Of a DNA stretch of 64,000 nucleotides, positions 41,823-51,165 are shown one piece after another (positions within the stretch are counted from its first letter, which is position 1; the number at the start of each line of letters is the position of its first letter). The DNA is taken from the NCBI RefSeq assembly GCF_000758605.1, contig NZ_CP009282.1, forward strand, positions 3,658,001-3,722,000, given 5' to 3'. Both the position numbers and the translations under genes were made by a program. The DNA is from Paenibacillus sp. FSL R5-0912 (lineage in GTDB: Bacteria; Bacillota; Bacilli; Paenibacillales; Paenibacillaceae). The notes beneath the pieces were generated by a model. That model ran no database searches. It was not told the origin of the DNA and was given only the letters and a program-made list of their open reading frames with translations.

Positions 41823-42683
41823 ATGCCGGAAGCACTGGAGGTCATTCTTCGGACAATTTTTGCTGTAGTAGTGCTTTTCTTCCTTACCAAAATGCTGGGG
41901 AAGCGACAGGTATCACAGCTGTCTTTTTTCGAATACATTACGGGAATTACTATAGGCAGTATTGCAGCATATATCTCGCTGGATACAGACAAAACCTGGC
42001 ATCTAGGCATGATCGCCCTACTTGTCTGGGTTGCTTTCTCATTCGGGATTGAGTTCCTGCAGATCAAGAGCAAGAAAGCACGGGATTTCATTGATTTCAA
42101 ATCGACCGTACTGATCAAAGACGGTAAGATCCTGGAAGACAATATGAAGAAGGAGCGTCTGTCGACGGACGAGCTGCTGGAGGAGCTGCGCAAGAAGGAT
42201 GTCTTCAAAGTGGCCGATGTTGAATTTGCCATTATGGAGTCGGACGGTGCAATCAATGTGCTGCTCACCCGTGAGAATCAGCCGCTTACACCTAAGCATC
42301 TTGGAATTAAGGTTGCTCCAGAGAGAGAGACTCAGGCGGTGATAATGGACGGCGAAATTATGGATGAACCACTCGATGCCCTGAATCTGTCGCGCGGCTG
42401 GCTGCAGGGAGAACTGGAGAAGCTGAATCTGAGCGCGGAAAATGTATTCCTGGGCCAGGTAGACTCTTACGGTGAGCTTACCGTAGATTTGTACACGGAT
42501 AGTGTGGAGGTTCAGCAGCCGCAGGACAAGCCCCAGCTGTATGCGCTGCTGAAGAAATGCGAAGCCGATCTGGAGCTGTTCAGCTTGTCTACGAAGCATA
42601 AAGAAGCCAAGCAGATGTACGAAAATTGCTCAGAACAGCTGCAGACCTTGCTGAAGAGACTGAAGCCTTTTATCCAAAATTGA
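41823..42683 (+). CDS. 2Duf-type spore membrane protein (DUF421 + DUF1657-like tail)
   Basis: 286 residues; ACAGGAGG upstream. Seen: three N-terminal membrane helices, the first pair ending FFLTKMLGKRQVSQLSFFEYITGITIGS (DUF421/YetF signature), the YetF soluble domain about 85-225, then about 235-284 (YALLKKCEADLELFSLSTKH, EAKQMYENCSEQLQTLLKRL) that aligns with the DUF1657 protein next door. Known: 2Duf proteins sit in the spore inner membrane and affect permeability and wet-heat resistance. The fusion plus neighbour fits this family, here without the other spoVA2mob genes. Confidence 0.82.
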   Translation: MPEALEVILRTIFAVVVLFFLTKMLGKRQVSQLSFFEYITGITIGSIAAYISLDTDKTWHLGMIALLVWVAFSFGIEFLQIKSKKARDFIDFKSTVLIKDGKILEDNMKKERLSTDELLEELRKKDVFKVADVEFAIMESDGAINVLLTRENQPLTPKHLGIKVAPERETQAVIMDGEIMDEPLDALNLSRGWLQGELEKLNLSAENVFLGQVDSYGELTVDLYTDSVEVQQPQDKPQLYALLKKCEADLELFSLSTKHKEAKQMYENCSEQLQTLLKRLKPFIQN

Positions 42684-42771
42684 CAAAAAATATTGGTTGA
42701 AGCTAACCGGCAGCGGTATACTATAATCGATTTCATAAGATCTATTTAGCCAGAAGGAGGATCTGCCGATT

Positions 42772-43749
42772 ATGGAATATGTGAAGCTGGGAACAACGGG
42801 ACTGGATGTATCACGGATTTGCTTGGGGTGTATGAGCTACGGGGTGCCGGAGCGCGGGACCCATCCCTGGTCACTGAATGAGCAAGAGAGCCGGCCGTTT
42901 ATCCGCAAAGCGCTGGAGTTGGGCATCAACTTCTTCGATACGGCCAACATTTATTCTGACGGTACCAGCGAAGAGATTGTCGGACGTGCGCTCAAGGATT
43001 TCACCTCCCGGGATGAAGTGGTCATTGCTACAAAGGTGCATGGTAAAATGCGTCCCGGCCCCAATGGCGGAGGTTTGTCGCGCAAGGCTATTATGAGCGA
43101 GATCGACCATAGCCTGAAGCGGCTGGGGACGGATTATGTGGACTTGTACCAGATTCACCGCTGGGACCCGTCGACCCCGGTTGAAGAGACGATGGAAGCG
43201 CTGCATGATGTGGTGAAGGCGGGCAAAGCTCGCTACATCGGAGCATCCTCGATGTCTGCCTGGCAGTTTCTGAAGGCGCTGCATGTGGCGGAGCGGCACG
43301 GCTGGACCCGGTTCGTATCGATGCAGAATTATGTGAATCTGCTGTATCGTGAGGAAGAACGGGAAATGCTGCCGCTGTGCGAAGCGGAAGGGATCGGAGT
43401 GATTCCCTGGAGTCCGCTGGCCCGCGGGAGGCTGACCCGGGACTGGCAGGAGACGAGTACCCGGTCGGAAAGTGACCAATTTGCTAAGCTGCTGTACTCC
43501 CGGACGGAGGAAGCCGACCGCCTTGTGGCGCTGAGAGTGAAGGAGATTGCTGAAGAACGGGGTCTTCCGCGTGCCCAGGTTGCACTAGCCTGGGTCCTGC
43601 AGAAGAAGCCGGTCACAGCACCAATTGTCGGAGCGACCAGCATGAGCCATCTGGAGGATGCCGCTGCAGCGGTGTCGGTCACGCTCAGTCCGGAAGATGT
43701 ACTCCGTTTGGAGGAGCCTTATATTCCTCATCCTGTGATGGGCTTCTAA
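42772..43749 (+). CDS. aldo/keto reductase
   Basis: 325 residues; AGAAGGAGG upstream. Seen: LGTTGLDVSRICLGCMSYG; catalytic Asp in NFFDTANIYS, Tyr in NIYSDG, Lys in VVIATKVHG, His in LYQIHRWDP; then NADP-binding GVIPWSPLARGRL. These are the full catalytic tetrad of a (beta/alpha)8 oxidoreductase, closest in pattern to the YajO/YhdN-type group. Substrate unknown. Monocistronic, followed by a strong terminator. Confidence 0.92.
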   Translation: MEYVKLGTTGLDVSRICLGCMSYGVPERGTHPWSLNEQESRPFIRKALELGINFFDTANIYSDGTSEEIVGRALKDFTSRDEVVIATKVHGKMRPGPNGGGLSRKAIMSEIDHSLKRLGTDYVDLYQIHRWDPSTPVEETMEALHDVVKAGKARYIGASSMSAWQFLKALHVAERHGWTRFVSMQNYVNLLYREEEREMLPLCEAEGIGVIPWSPLARGRLTRDWQETSTRSESDQFAKLLYSRTEEADRLVALRVKEIAEERGLPRAQVALAWVLQKKPVTAPIVGATSMSHLEDAAAAVSVTLSPEDVLRLEEPYIPHPVMGF

Positions 43750-43784
43750 GGACAGATACAGCAACGATAATGCACCGTTTAATG

Positions 43785-43815
43785 GAGGAGCCGGGATGAT
43801 CCGGCTCCTTTTTTA
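43785..43815 (+). terminator. terminator after the aldo/keto reductase gene
   Basis: GGAGCCGG pairs with CCGGCTCC around GATGAT, followed by six T. Confidence 0.9.
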
Positions 43816-43868
43816 ATAGAATTTATAGGTTTCGGGCCCCCGCATAGTGGGGCTATTTGCGCTTAGAG

Positions 43869-43897
43869 GCATAAATTGAGGGTGTTCTGGCACACTA
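43869..43897 (+). promoter_or_regulatory. possible sigma-G promoter of the germination operon
   Basis: GCATA (43869-43873), 17 bp, then CACACTA (43891-43897), close to the forespore sigma-G consensus (GNATR, about 18 bp, CATNNTA). It lies 36 bp before the first ger gene. Germination receptors are expressed under sigma-G in Bacillus. Confidence 0.5.
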
Positions 43898-43933
43898 AGG
43901 AAGATTCTCTATAGCCGGAAGGAGGCAGGCAGG

Positions 43934-45382
43934 GTGCCGGACAAGAATATACTTGAGCTCATCCAAGAACAGCTCACAGATTGCAGTGATGCTGTATACC
44001 AGTCGATACATGTGTACGGACACGCCTGCATGCTGATCTATATACCTGCCATCGTGGACATGCTCAGCTTGCAGGAATTTGTTGCCAGTCCGCTGAAATC
44101 AGAGGCTAACAGTGAACCGGACTGGCCGCAATTCATGGAGCGTCTGGACCGCGGCTCAGCCTTTGTGATTCCATATATGAAGGCTTTTCATCCGGACAGG
44201 GCCGTGGAGCTGATTGTCAGCGGGAATCCGGTTCTATGTATTGAAGGGCTGCCTTATGTCTATTATTTCGAAATTACCCAATATCAGAAGAGGGCAGTGT
44301 CCGAATCACAGAACGAGCTGGTGGTCATTGGACCCCAGGAGGCTTTTATCGAGGATGTTCAGACGAATCTGTCCTTGCTGCGGCACAAAATCAAACATGC
44401 TGATCTGAAGACCAAACATTTCTCGATTGGCAGATACACCAAAACCGATGTATATCTGGTTTATATCGAAGGGCTCTGTAAGCCGGAAATCCTGGATGAA
44501 ATGGAAGAGAAACTAAATAATCTTTCAGTCGACGGAATTCTGGGCATCAGCTATTTGGCTGAGCATATGCGCCAGGGGAATTTTTCACCTTTTCCAATCT
44601 ATCAATATACAGAACGTCCCGACTCTGTAGCCGCATCATTGATGGAGGGCAGAATCAGCATATTGCAGGACGGTACCCCGTCGGCATTACTGGCACCTGT
44701 AACCTTCTTTGCGCTCCTGCAATCCTCTGAGGATTATTACCAGAACTTCTATGCCGGCAGCTGGATCCGGCTGGTCCGCTTCTTTTTCTCGCTGATATCG
44801 ATGATTCTGCCTTCTTTATATGTGGCGATCACAACCTTCCACGCACAGATTATTCCGTCCAACCTGCTGATTACCATTGCTGCCGCCCGTGAGAATATCC
44901 CTTTCTCCGCACTGACGGAAGCTTTGATCATGGAACTTACTTTCGAAGCACTGAGAGAAGCAGGGACCCGCATTCCGAAGCCGGTTGGCCAGACTGTCTC
45001 TATTATCGGCGGTATTGTCATAGGGCAGGCAGCGGTACAGGCGGGAATTGTCTCAGCACCCATGGTCATTGTAGTTTCCATTACGGGTATCGCCTCCTAC
45101 ATCATCCCCCATCTTGAGCTTGGATTGACCTTCAGGCTGCTGCGTTTCGTGCTCCTGATTCTGGGGGGGACGATGGGACTGATTGGCGTCTTCATCGCCG
45201 TTTTTATCATATATGGCCATCTGGCTAATCTAAAATCGTTCGGCACTCCCTTTCTCCAGCCGGTGGCTCCGCTGGTTCTTGAAGACTGGAAGGATACCGT
45301 GGTCCGTGTTCCGTCCCAGTATATGACGGAGCGCAGCTCTTCTTATACCGACAGGAAGAATAAAAGGAGACAGAAGCAATGA
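43934..45382 (+). CDS. spore germination receptor A subunit (GerAA family)
   Basis: 482 residues from GTG 43934 behind AGGAGGC. Seen: a soluble N-terminal half with SPLKSE and an FVIPYMKAFHPDRAVELIVSG segment, then a membrane half with EGRISILQDGTPSALLAPVTFF, ITIAAARENIPFSALTEALIMELTFEALREAG and PKPVGQTVSIIGGIVIGQAAVQAG, all signatures of GerA A subunits. Known: with B and C subunits it forms the germinant receptor of the inner spore membrane. Its nutrient is not predictable. The C subunit gene starts 4 bp before its stop. Confidence 0.95.
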   Translation: MPDKNILELIQEQLTDCSDAVYQSIHVYGHACMLIYIPAIVDMLSLQEFVASPLKSEANSEPDWPQFMERLDRGSAFVIPYMKAFHPDRAVELIVSGNPVLCIEGLPYVYYFEITQYQKRAVSESQNELVVIGPQEAFIEDVQTNLSLLRHKIKHADLKTKHFSIGRYTKTDVYLVYIEGLCKPEILDEMEEKLNNLSVDGILGISYLAEHMRQGNFSPFPIYQYTERPDSVAASLMEGRISILQDGTPSALLAPVTFFALLQSSEDYYQNFYAGSWIRLVRFFFSLISMILPSLYVAITTFHAQIIPSNLLITIAAARENIPFSALTEALIMELTFEALREAGTRIPKPVGQTVSIIGGIVIGQAAVQAGIVSAPMVIVVSITGIASYIIPHLELGLTFRLLRFVLLILGGTMGLIGVFIAVFIIYGHLANLKSFGTPFLQPVAPLVLEDWKDTVVRVPSQYMTERSSSYTDRKNKRRQKQ

Positions 45383-46527
45383 AACCACTCAAGCTGATCC
45401 TTGTGTTAGTGCTGCTTATGAATCTGACCGGCTGCTGGTCCAAGCTGGAACTGGACGAATTGACCTTTGTCTATGGCTTGTTTATTGACGTTGGTGAGGA
45501 ACCCGGAACGGTTGAGGTGACGATCAGTTCACCGCTTCCGAACCGTCTGGGTTCAGGCGCACAAGAGGGCGGTTCCGGAGACGGAAAGAGCTATTCTATG
45601 GTATCCAAGACTGCACCGACCATTCCGGAAGCTATCCTGCTGATTCAGAAGGATTTGTCACGCAAAATGGAGGCTTCACATCTCAAGATAATTGTACTGG
45701 GCAAACAATATGCCAAGCAGGGGATAGGAGATATGCTGGAATGGTTCCAGCGGCAGCCTGAGAATTCTCTCGGAACCTATATTATGGCTGCTCCGGGCAA
45801 GGCTAAGGAGATCCCGTTGCTGACACCGGTCTTCGAGCAATTGCCCGATCAGGTACTCAATAATATGGCCCGGCAAAAGGTTCTGTTCAGCACTACAATC
45901 AGAGACTGCATACTGTCGGAATCCTACCATATGGGCTATGCCATGAATTATTTGTCTTTCGGCAAAAAAAGTGAAACTTCTGAGCAGGGGAAGAAAGAAT
46001 ATTGGTGCGGGGTAGACGGTGTGATGCTGTTTCAGGATAAGAAGATGAAGGCCATACTGAAGGTGAAAGAGGGTAGAGCCTTGGCTTGGGCGGCAGATCA
46101 TTACGTTCAATCTGTAAATTCGTTTGCTTGGGAGGATGACGGAAAGGGGACTGCCACTGCGTATTTTCTGAATGACAAGGCCTCCTCCTCTGTCAAGATG
46201 ACTCCTGGAGGGCCAGAATTCCATGTGAAGCTAAAAGGCCGGGCGAGTATAACCTCCTTCAAGGACTCCAATCAACGTAAAGCGGACCAGCTCAGCCATC
46301 TGCTTAAGACCAAACTTCAGGAGAAAGTGGTAAAGGAAGTTTCGGAGACGCTGGAAAATGTGCAGAAGGCGGGAGTAGATGTACTTCAGCTCGGTATGCT
46401 GCTGGAATGGAATTATCCGGAAGAATGGAAACGTCTGCGTGATCACTGGGAGGATTATTACAGCAGGGAGGCCCGGATCAAGGTGACAGCTGATTTTAAA
46501 ATTGCAGATTTTGGTTCGGAGAAATAA
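45379..46527 (+). CDS. spore germination lipoprotein, Ger(x)C family
   Basis: 382 residues; overlaps the A subunit gene by 4 bp (ATGA). Seen: lipoprotein signal LILVLVLLMNLTGCWSK with lipobox Cys, then LELDELTFVYGLFIDVG, RKMEASHLKIIVLGKQYA and the C-terminal domain with LSHLLKTKLQEKVVKEVSETLENVQKAGVDVLQLG, the standard Ger(x)C layout. It attaches to the outer face of the spore inner membrane as the receptor C subunit. Gene order is A-C-B rather than the A-B-C of gerA. Confidence 0.95.
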   Translation: MKPLKLILVLVLLMNLTGCWSKLELDELTFVYGLFIDVGEEPGTVEVTISSPLPNRLGSGAQEGGSGDGKSYSMVSKTAPTIPEAILLIQKDLSRKMEASHLKIIVLGKQYAKQGIGDMLEWFQRQPENSLGTYIMAAPGKAKEIPLLTPVFEQLPDQVLNNMARQKVLFSTTIRDCILSESYHMGYAMNYLSFGKKSETSEQGKKEYWCGVDGVMLFQDKKMKAILKVKEGRALAWAADHYVQSVNSFAWEDDGKGTATAYFLNDKASSSVKMTPGGPEFHVKLKGRASITSFKDSNQRKADQLSHLLKTKLQEKVVKEVSETLENVQKAGVDVLQLGMLLEWNYPEEWKRLRDHWEDYYSREARIKVTADFKIADFGSEK

Positions 46528-46545
46528 GGGGGCGAAGGAGAAAAT

Positions 46546-47637
46546 ATGCGGACATCGAAATGGCAAATGACTCGGTTCTCGATTGTATACCTGGGCTCTC
46601 AAAGCACGATGTTTCTGATTCCCGGTCTCATTGAAACCTCATCCTACCAAGGCTGGATAAGCCTGATTCTAGGCGGTTTCCTCGGCCTGATTCTGTTATA
46701 TTTCACGATCCTGGTGGGAAAGCTCAAGCCGGAAATAGGCTGGGTAGAGTTCGGGGCAGAGATCATGGGGAAGTGGCTGCATGGAATCATAGTGATTCTG
46801 CTCTTGTGCTGGTGTATTTATTACGTATCATATGATATACAAAATTTCGCACTGTTCTTCGGAGGCAATTATTTGCGCGGAACTCCCCCGCTTTTTATTA
46901 TACTTGTTGTGGGTCTGGTCATTATGTACACCGCTCATCTGGGTTTGGCCTCTATGGTGTATATGTCGGAAGGCATTGCTCTGATCTGCATTGTCTTCGC
47001 TATTCTAAGTACGTATTTATTCATCCAGCATGCAGAATATGCTATGCTTCCGGCATTTCTCCATTATCATGACCCGCGTATCGTCATTAAGGATTCGATT
47101 ACGGTGATGTCCTGGTTTGGCGAATGGGTTGTGTTTCTTTTTGTTGCCCCGGAGCTTAAGATCAGCAATAAGATCATGAAGCCACTGAGTCTTGGGGGGA
47201 TCACTGTGATACTGATTGTTCTGATCGTATGGCTTATGACTATGCTGAATTTCGGCCCGTATCTCGGGAAGGAACTGCAGTTTCCCTTCCTGCAGATGAT
47301 CCGCAGTTCCTCGAATGATGATCTCCTGGGAAACTCTGATCCGATTCTGATTGGCATATGGTCGTCCTCAATGTTTATTCACAGCTCTTTTATGATCTAT
47401 GTTGCTTATAAATGCGCCTTGTATCTTACCAGACAAAAAGCAAAAAAAGTTATGATTCCGCTCCTGACGGTCTGTTCCATTACCATTGCATTTGTATACT
47501 CGATGAATGTGGCCGTATATTACCACAATTATTATTCTTTCAATACGACTATTTTTTGGCTGATTGTGGAGTTTATACCGGTGTACTATTTTATCGTGGC
47601 ATGGGTACGCTCGAAGTCCGGCAAGCAGCTGAAATGA
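46546..47637 (+). CDS. spore germination permease, B subunit (GerAB family)
   Basis: 363 residues; GAAGGAG upstream. Seen: about ten membrane helices, QMTRFSIVYLGSQSTMFLIPG and a late SSSMFIHSSFMIYVAYKCAL, characteristic of the GerAB/endospore germination permease branch of the APC superfamily. It completes a three-subunit receptor operon. B subunits carry the germinant-binding site, but no ligand can be read from this sequence. Confidence 0.93.
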   Translation: MRTSKWQMTRFSIVYLGSQSTMFLIPGLIETSSYQGWISLILGGFLGLILLYFTILVGKLKPEIGWVEFGAEIMGKWLHGIIVILLLCWCIYYVSYDIQNFALFFGGNYLRGTPPLFIILVVGLVIMYTAHLGLASMVYMSEGIALICIVFAILSTYLFIQHAEYAMLPAFLHYHDPRIVIKDSITVMSWFGEWVVFLFVAPELKISNKIMKPLSLGGITVILIVLIVWLMTMLNFGPYLGKELQFPFLQMIRSSSNDDLLGNSDPILIGIWSSSMFIHSSFMIYVAYKCALYLTRQKAKKVMIPLLTVCSITIAFVYSMNVAVYYHNYYSFNTTIFWLIVEFIPVYYFIVAWVRSKSGKQLK

Positions 47638-47716
47638 CTGTTGATTCTCCCAATTATATAATGTAGACGCTTTCTGGTATGATGAAGCTATAGTACATAC
47701 CTTTTTTTGGAATAGG

Positions 47717-48709
47717 ATGGTGTCATTATACATGAATCTTCAAGAAGCATCTGCTCGAATTGAATCGATCCGGGGAAATTTGGCTAAGGTTATTGTCGGA
47801 AAAGAAGATGGTGTAAACCTGCTGCTGACCGCTTTGCTCGCAAATGGTCATGTCCTCCTGGAGGATGTGCCCGGAACAGGCAAAACGCTGCTTGCCAAAA
47901 CACTCGCCCGCTCGCTGGACTGCACATTCAAGCGGATTCAATTCACGCCCGACCTGCTGCCTTCTGACTTAAGCGGCATCAACTACTACAACCAGAAAAG
48001 CGGGGAATTTCAATTCCGTCCAGGTCCGGTATTCGCCAGTATTCTGCTCGCTGATGAGATTAACCGGGCCACTCCGCGTACCCAGTCAAGCCTGCTGGAA
48101 TGTATGGAGGAGCGGCAGATTACCATCGACGGTGTGACTCATGAGCTGCAGCGGCCGTTTCTGGTCATCGCCACGCAGAATCCGATTGACAGCCAGGGGA
48201 CGTTCCCGTTGCCGGAGGCACAGCTCGACCGGTTCTTAATGCGGATTACAACAGGGTACCCTACATTCGATGAAGGGGTTCATATTCTGCAGCGGTTCCG
48301 CCAGAACAACCCGCTGGAGGATACCGGTGCGGTTGCAGGTGCAGAGGAAATTCAAGAGATGCAGCGGCTTACCGCCGGTATTAATGTAAGTGATGAACTG
48401 CTGGCGTATATGATCAGTGTGGTCGAAGCTACACGTAAATCTCCTGCTGTCCGGCTGGGTGCGAGCCCACGGGCAAGCTTCGCCCTCCTGCGTGCTTCGC
48501 AGGGGTATGCTCTGATTCAAGGGCGGAATTATGTACTTCCGGATGATATTAAGTCCGTGGCCGTTCCGGTGCTTGCACACCGGCTCATCCTTCAGCGCGG
48601 ACCCGGAGTCCGCGAGGGGCAATCGGCAGAGGTCGTGCTACAGGTGCTGCGCGAGGTGGAGGTTCCGGCGGAGGCTGCTGTCCTGTCCAGAGGCGGAAGG
48701 GTGGAATGA
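47717..48709 (+). CDS. MoxR-family AAA ATPase
   Basis: 330 residues from ATG 47717; ATG 47732 is equally possible and no strong ribosome binding site decides. Seen: Walker A DVPGTGKTLLAK, PDLLPSDLSG, Walker B ILLADEINRA, sensor 1 IATQNPID, and the MoxR FPLPEAQLDRFLM. Known: MoxR ATPases work with DUF58 and von Willebrand-type proteins as chaperone-like factors. A DUF58 gene follows after 3 bp and a DUF4129 membrane protein after that, a common Firmicute trio, often with a transglutaminase that is absent here. Confidence 0.93.
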   Translation: MVSLYMNLQEASARIESIRGNLAKVIVGKEDGVNLLLTALLANGHVLLEDVPGTGKTLLAKTLARSLDCTFKRIQFTPDLLPSDLSGINYYNQKSGEFQFRPGPVFASILLADEINRATPRTQSSLLECMEERQITIDGVTHELQRPFLVIATQNPIDSQGTFPLPEAQLDRFLMRITTGYPTFDEGVHILQRFRQNNPLEDTGAVAGAEEIQEMQRLTAGINVSDELLAYMISVVEATRKSPAVRLGASPRASFALLRASQGYALIQGRNYVLPDDIKSVAVPVLAHRLILQRGPGVREGQSAEVVLQVLREVEVPAEAAVLSRGGRVE

Positions 48710-48712
48710 ACC

Positions 48713-49801
48713 ATGTCGCTGCCGTGGTTCATTGCAAGCACGCTGTTCCTGCTGTTGTTCGTCTCTGCTGTATACGACCGTAACGCACTTAAGAAGGTTA
48801 CATATACCCGCTATTTCTCTTCCAAGGCCGTATATGCAGGAGAGCAGGTGGAGATGGTCGAGGAGATCATGAATAAGAAGCTGCTTCCGCTGCCTTGGCT
48901 GCGTCTGGAATCCAGTATCGCCCGGGGGCTTGAGTTCGGTTCCCAGGAGAATCTGGGCATCAGCAGCGGCGAGATCTCACAGAATCACGTCAGCCTGTTC
49001 TTTCTAAGGTCTTACCGCCACATCAAACGCCGGCATAATGTGATTTGCCGGGAGCGCGGATTGTTTCTTCTGGAGACCGCAACCATGACCACGGGGGATC
49101 TCTTCGGCATGAGCCGCAGATCGAAGACCTTCCCGTTGCAGCTGGAGCTCCTTGTCTACCCGGGGCTGCTTCAATTTCATGAGCTTCCGCTGCCGGTGCA
49201 CAGCTGGCTTGGCGAGCTGCCCGTCAAGCGCTGGATTGTAGAAGATCCGTTCCTGACCGCAGGTACCCGTGAGTACAGTGCAGGGGATTCCCTGGCTTCG
49301 ATTAACTGGAAAGCGACAGCCCGGACAGGAAGCATGCAGGTGCATCAGAAGGATTACACGGCCGATTCAAGGCTTGTAATCTGCCTGAACGTGGAGATCA
49401 GCGATTCCATGTGGCGGACCGTAACCGATGTGGAGCGGATTGAGCTAGGCATCCGGTATGCGGCGACCGTGGCTGAATATGCCATCAGCCATGGCATTGA
49501 GACCCGGCTGCTCAGCAACGGAAGGCTGGACGGCGGCGGGGCAAGAGAGCCGGTGGATACCTGGCCAATATCACATGCTGAAGAATTCCTGGGCATGCTG
49601 GCCAGACTGAATCTGGACAGAACATTGCCAATGAGCAGGCTGATGGAGATTGAAGCAGAGAAGGGGGAGGGTGATGCAGATTATCTGATCATTACCTGTC
49701 ACCGGGGGGCGGAGCTGCAGGCTGCTGCTGCTGCATTAAGCTTCATGGGGAATGGCGTAGAATGGCTGGATATTCCGGAAGAAGGCGGTGCAGCGCGATG
49801 A
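48713..49801 (+). CDS. DUF58 domain protein
   Basis: 362 residues; GGAAGGGTGG upstream. Seen: an N-terminal membrane anchor (PWFIASTLFLLLFVSAVY), a beta-rich segment with LLPLPWLRLESSIARGL, SLFFLRSYRHIKRRH and RGLFLLETATMTTGDLFG, then the diagnostic GTREYSAGDSLASINWKATARTGSMQVHQKD and a vWA-like LVICLNVEISDS. Known: DUF58 proteins are MoxR partners. It overlaps the next gene by 4 bp. Confidence 0.92.
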   Translation: MSLPWFIASTLFLLLFVSAVYDRNALKKVTYTRYFSSKAVYAGEQVEMVEEIMNKKLLPLPWLRLESSIARGLEFGSQENLGISSGEISQNHVSLFFLRSYRHIKRRHNVICRERGLFLLETATMTTGDLFGMSRRSKTFPLQLELLVYPGLLQFHELPLPVHSWLGELPVKRWIVEDPFLTAGTREYSAGDSLASINWKATARTGSMQVHQKDYTADSRLVICLNVEISDSMWRTVTDVERIELGIRYAATVAEYAISHGIETRLLSNGRLDGGGAREPVDTWPISHAEEFLGMLARLNLDRTLPMSRLMEIEAEKGEGDADYLIITCHRGAELQAAAAALSFMGNGVEWLDIPEEGGAAR

Positions 49802-51138
49802 AGCTCCGTTTCTCGTCTTCCTTCCAGGCCAACCTTGCGCTATGGATTACTGCATTCATAGACTGGCTGCTGCTTCTGCCTGTCTGGCTGGTACTTCAGG
49901 CTTATCTGCAATCCGGTGAAGCAGTGGTCCGGTGGATTTACCTATTACCGCTGCTGGTTGCAGGCGGTGTACTGCTGCGCTATAAGTGCAGCCGGTTATG
50001 GCAGCAGCTGCTGGCAGCGCTGCTGATGGGTCTCTTAGCCGGACTGATAAGCAGCATACTGACACTTCCGGGCATCCCGCTGGTAGCGGGTGCCGCAGTC
50101 TGTGCCTATCTTGGCATGACTACTGCTTCACGGATGAACCGGTTCAGAATCTATCTGGCCGGAATCACAATCTATTTCATTGCTTCAATAGCCTTCTCCC
50201 GGATTCCGGAGCTGCAGGATAATGTGACTATTCTAACCTGGAGCGGAAGCTTATGTCTGGTGCTGGCACTGATTGACTCGAGCAGCAGCCATCTGCGCTA
50301 CAGCTCCTTAAACAGTGATTCAGCACGTCTGCCCGAAGGCCTGCGGCGGCATAACCACCTGTATCTGGCGGGCTTCATTGTCCTGGCTGCAATCCTGGCG
50401 GCGGGCGGAGGCAAAGCGGTGGGTATGCTGCTGTGGAATGCGGCGAGGCTCTTCTTCACCTGGCTCAGCCGGCTGTCTTCCGGTGCAGAAGAACCTCCGC
50501 CGGAGGAGGCTCCCCCACAAGCCATTCAGGAATTCCCGGCAGCGGAAGCCGGCGAACCTGGCATTCTGGCCGCAATTCTTAACATTGGCTTCTATATTAT
50601 AGGGGCGGCTGCAATAGTTGTGGTGCTGTATTACGGTGTACGCTGGCTTTACAGAAATACCGGTGGACTACTCCGCAGAGCAATGGACTGGCTGTTGACA
50701 CTACTGCGTAGAGAATCGCCTGCAGCTGCTGCCGGTTATCAGGATGAAGAGACCAGCCTATTCACTTGGGAGCAGACCGTTCAGGGTTTCAGAGATTACT
50801 TGCGTACCAAGCTTACACCATCCAGCCGCCGGGACCGGTGGGAGACGATGGACGGAAGCCGGGCACGCATCCGCTGGCTCTATCGGCATTGGCTTCGCGC
50901 CAAGCATATCGACGGATATGAGGTGAAGGCATATCTGACCCCTCAGGAGACGGGTGCCGATGTGGCAGCGTGGTCGGAAGGACAGAAGCGGCAGCGCAAA
51001 AATCCGGGCAGCGAAGGGCAAGCCTATAGCCGTCTGCTTGCCCTTTATAATAAAGCCAGATATGCAGATGAACACTCAGACCTCACTGAGCTCTCTGCTG
51101 AAGAGATTACCGCACTTAAAGAACAGTTGAAGCTCTAG
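49798..51138 (+). CDS. membrane protein with C-terminal DUF4129-like domain
   Basis: 446 residues from ATG 49798, which overlaps the DUF58 stop. Seen: about six N-terminal membrane helices, one more near residues 200-220, a Pro/Glu-rich loop (EEPPPEEAPPQ), another helix about 260-280, and a cytoplasmic C-terminus with RIRWLYRHWLRAKHIDGYEVKAYLTPQETG and ALYNKARYAD, the DUF4129 pattern. In related operons such proteins accompany transglutaminase-like membrane proteins. Function unknown; likely works with MoxR and DUF58. Confidence 0.75.
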   Translation: MKLRFSSSFQANLALWITAFIDWLLLLPVWLVLQAYLQSGEAVVRWIYLLPLLVAGGVLLRYKCSRLWQQLLAALLMGLLAGLISSILTLPGIPLVAGAAVCAYLGMTTASRMNRFRIYLAGITIYFIASIAFSRIPELQDNVTILTWSGSLCLVLALIDSSSSHLRYSSLNSDSARLPEGLRRHNHLYLAGFIVLAAILAAGGGKAVGMLLWNAARLFFTWLSRLSSGAEEPPPEEAPPQAIQEFPAAEAGEPGILAAILNIGFYIIGAAAIVVVLYYGVRWLYRNTGGLLRRAMDWLLTLLRRESPAAAAGYQDEETSLFTWEQTVQGFRDYLRTKLTPSSRRDRWETMDGSRARIRWLYRHWLRAKHIDGYEVKAYLTPQETGADVAAWSEGQKRQRKNPGSEGQAYSRLLALYNKARYADEHSDLTELSAEEITALKEQLKL

Positions 51139-51165
51139 CTAATCCTGCAGGAAGGAGAAATAGGG

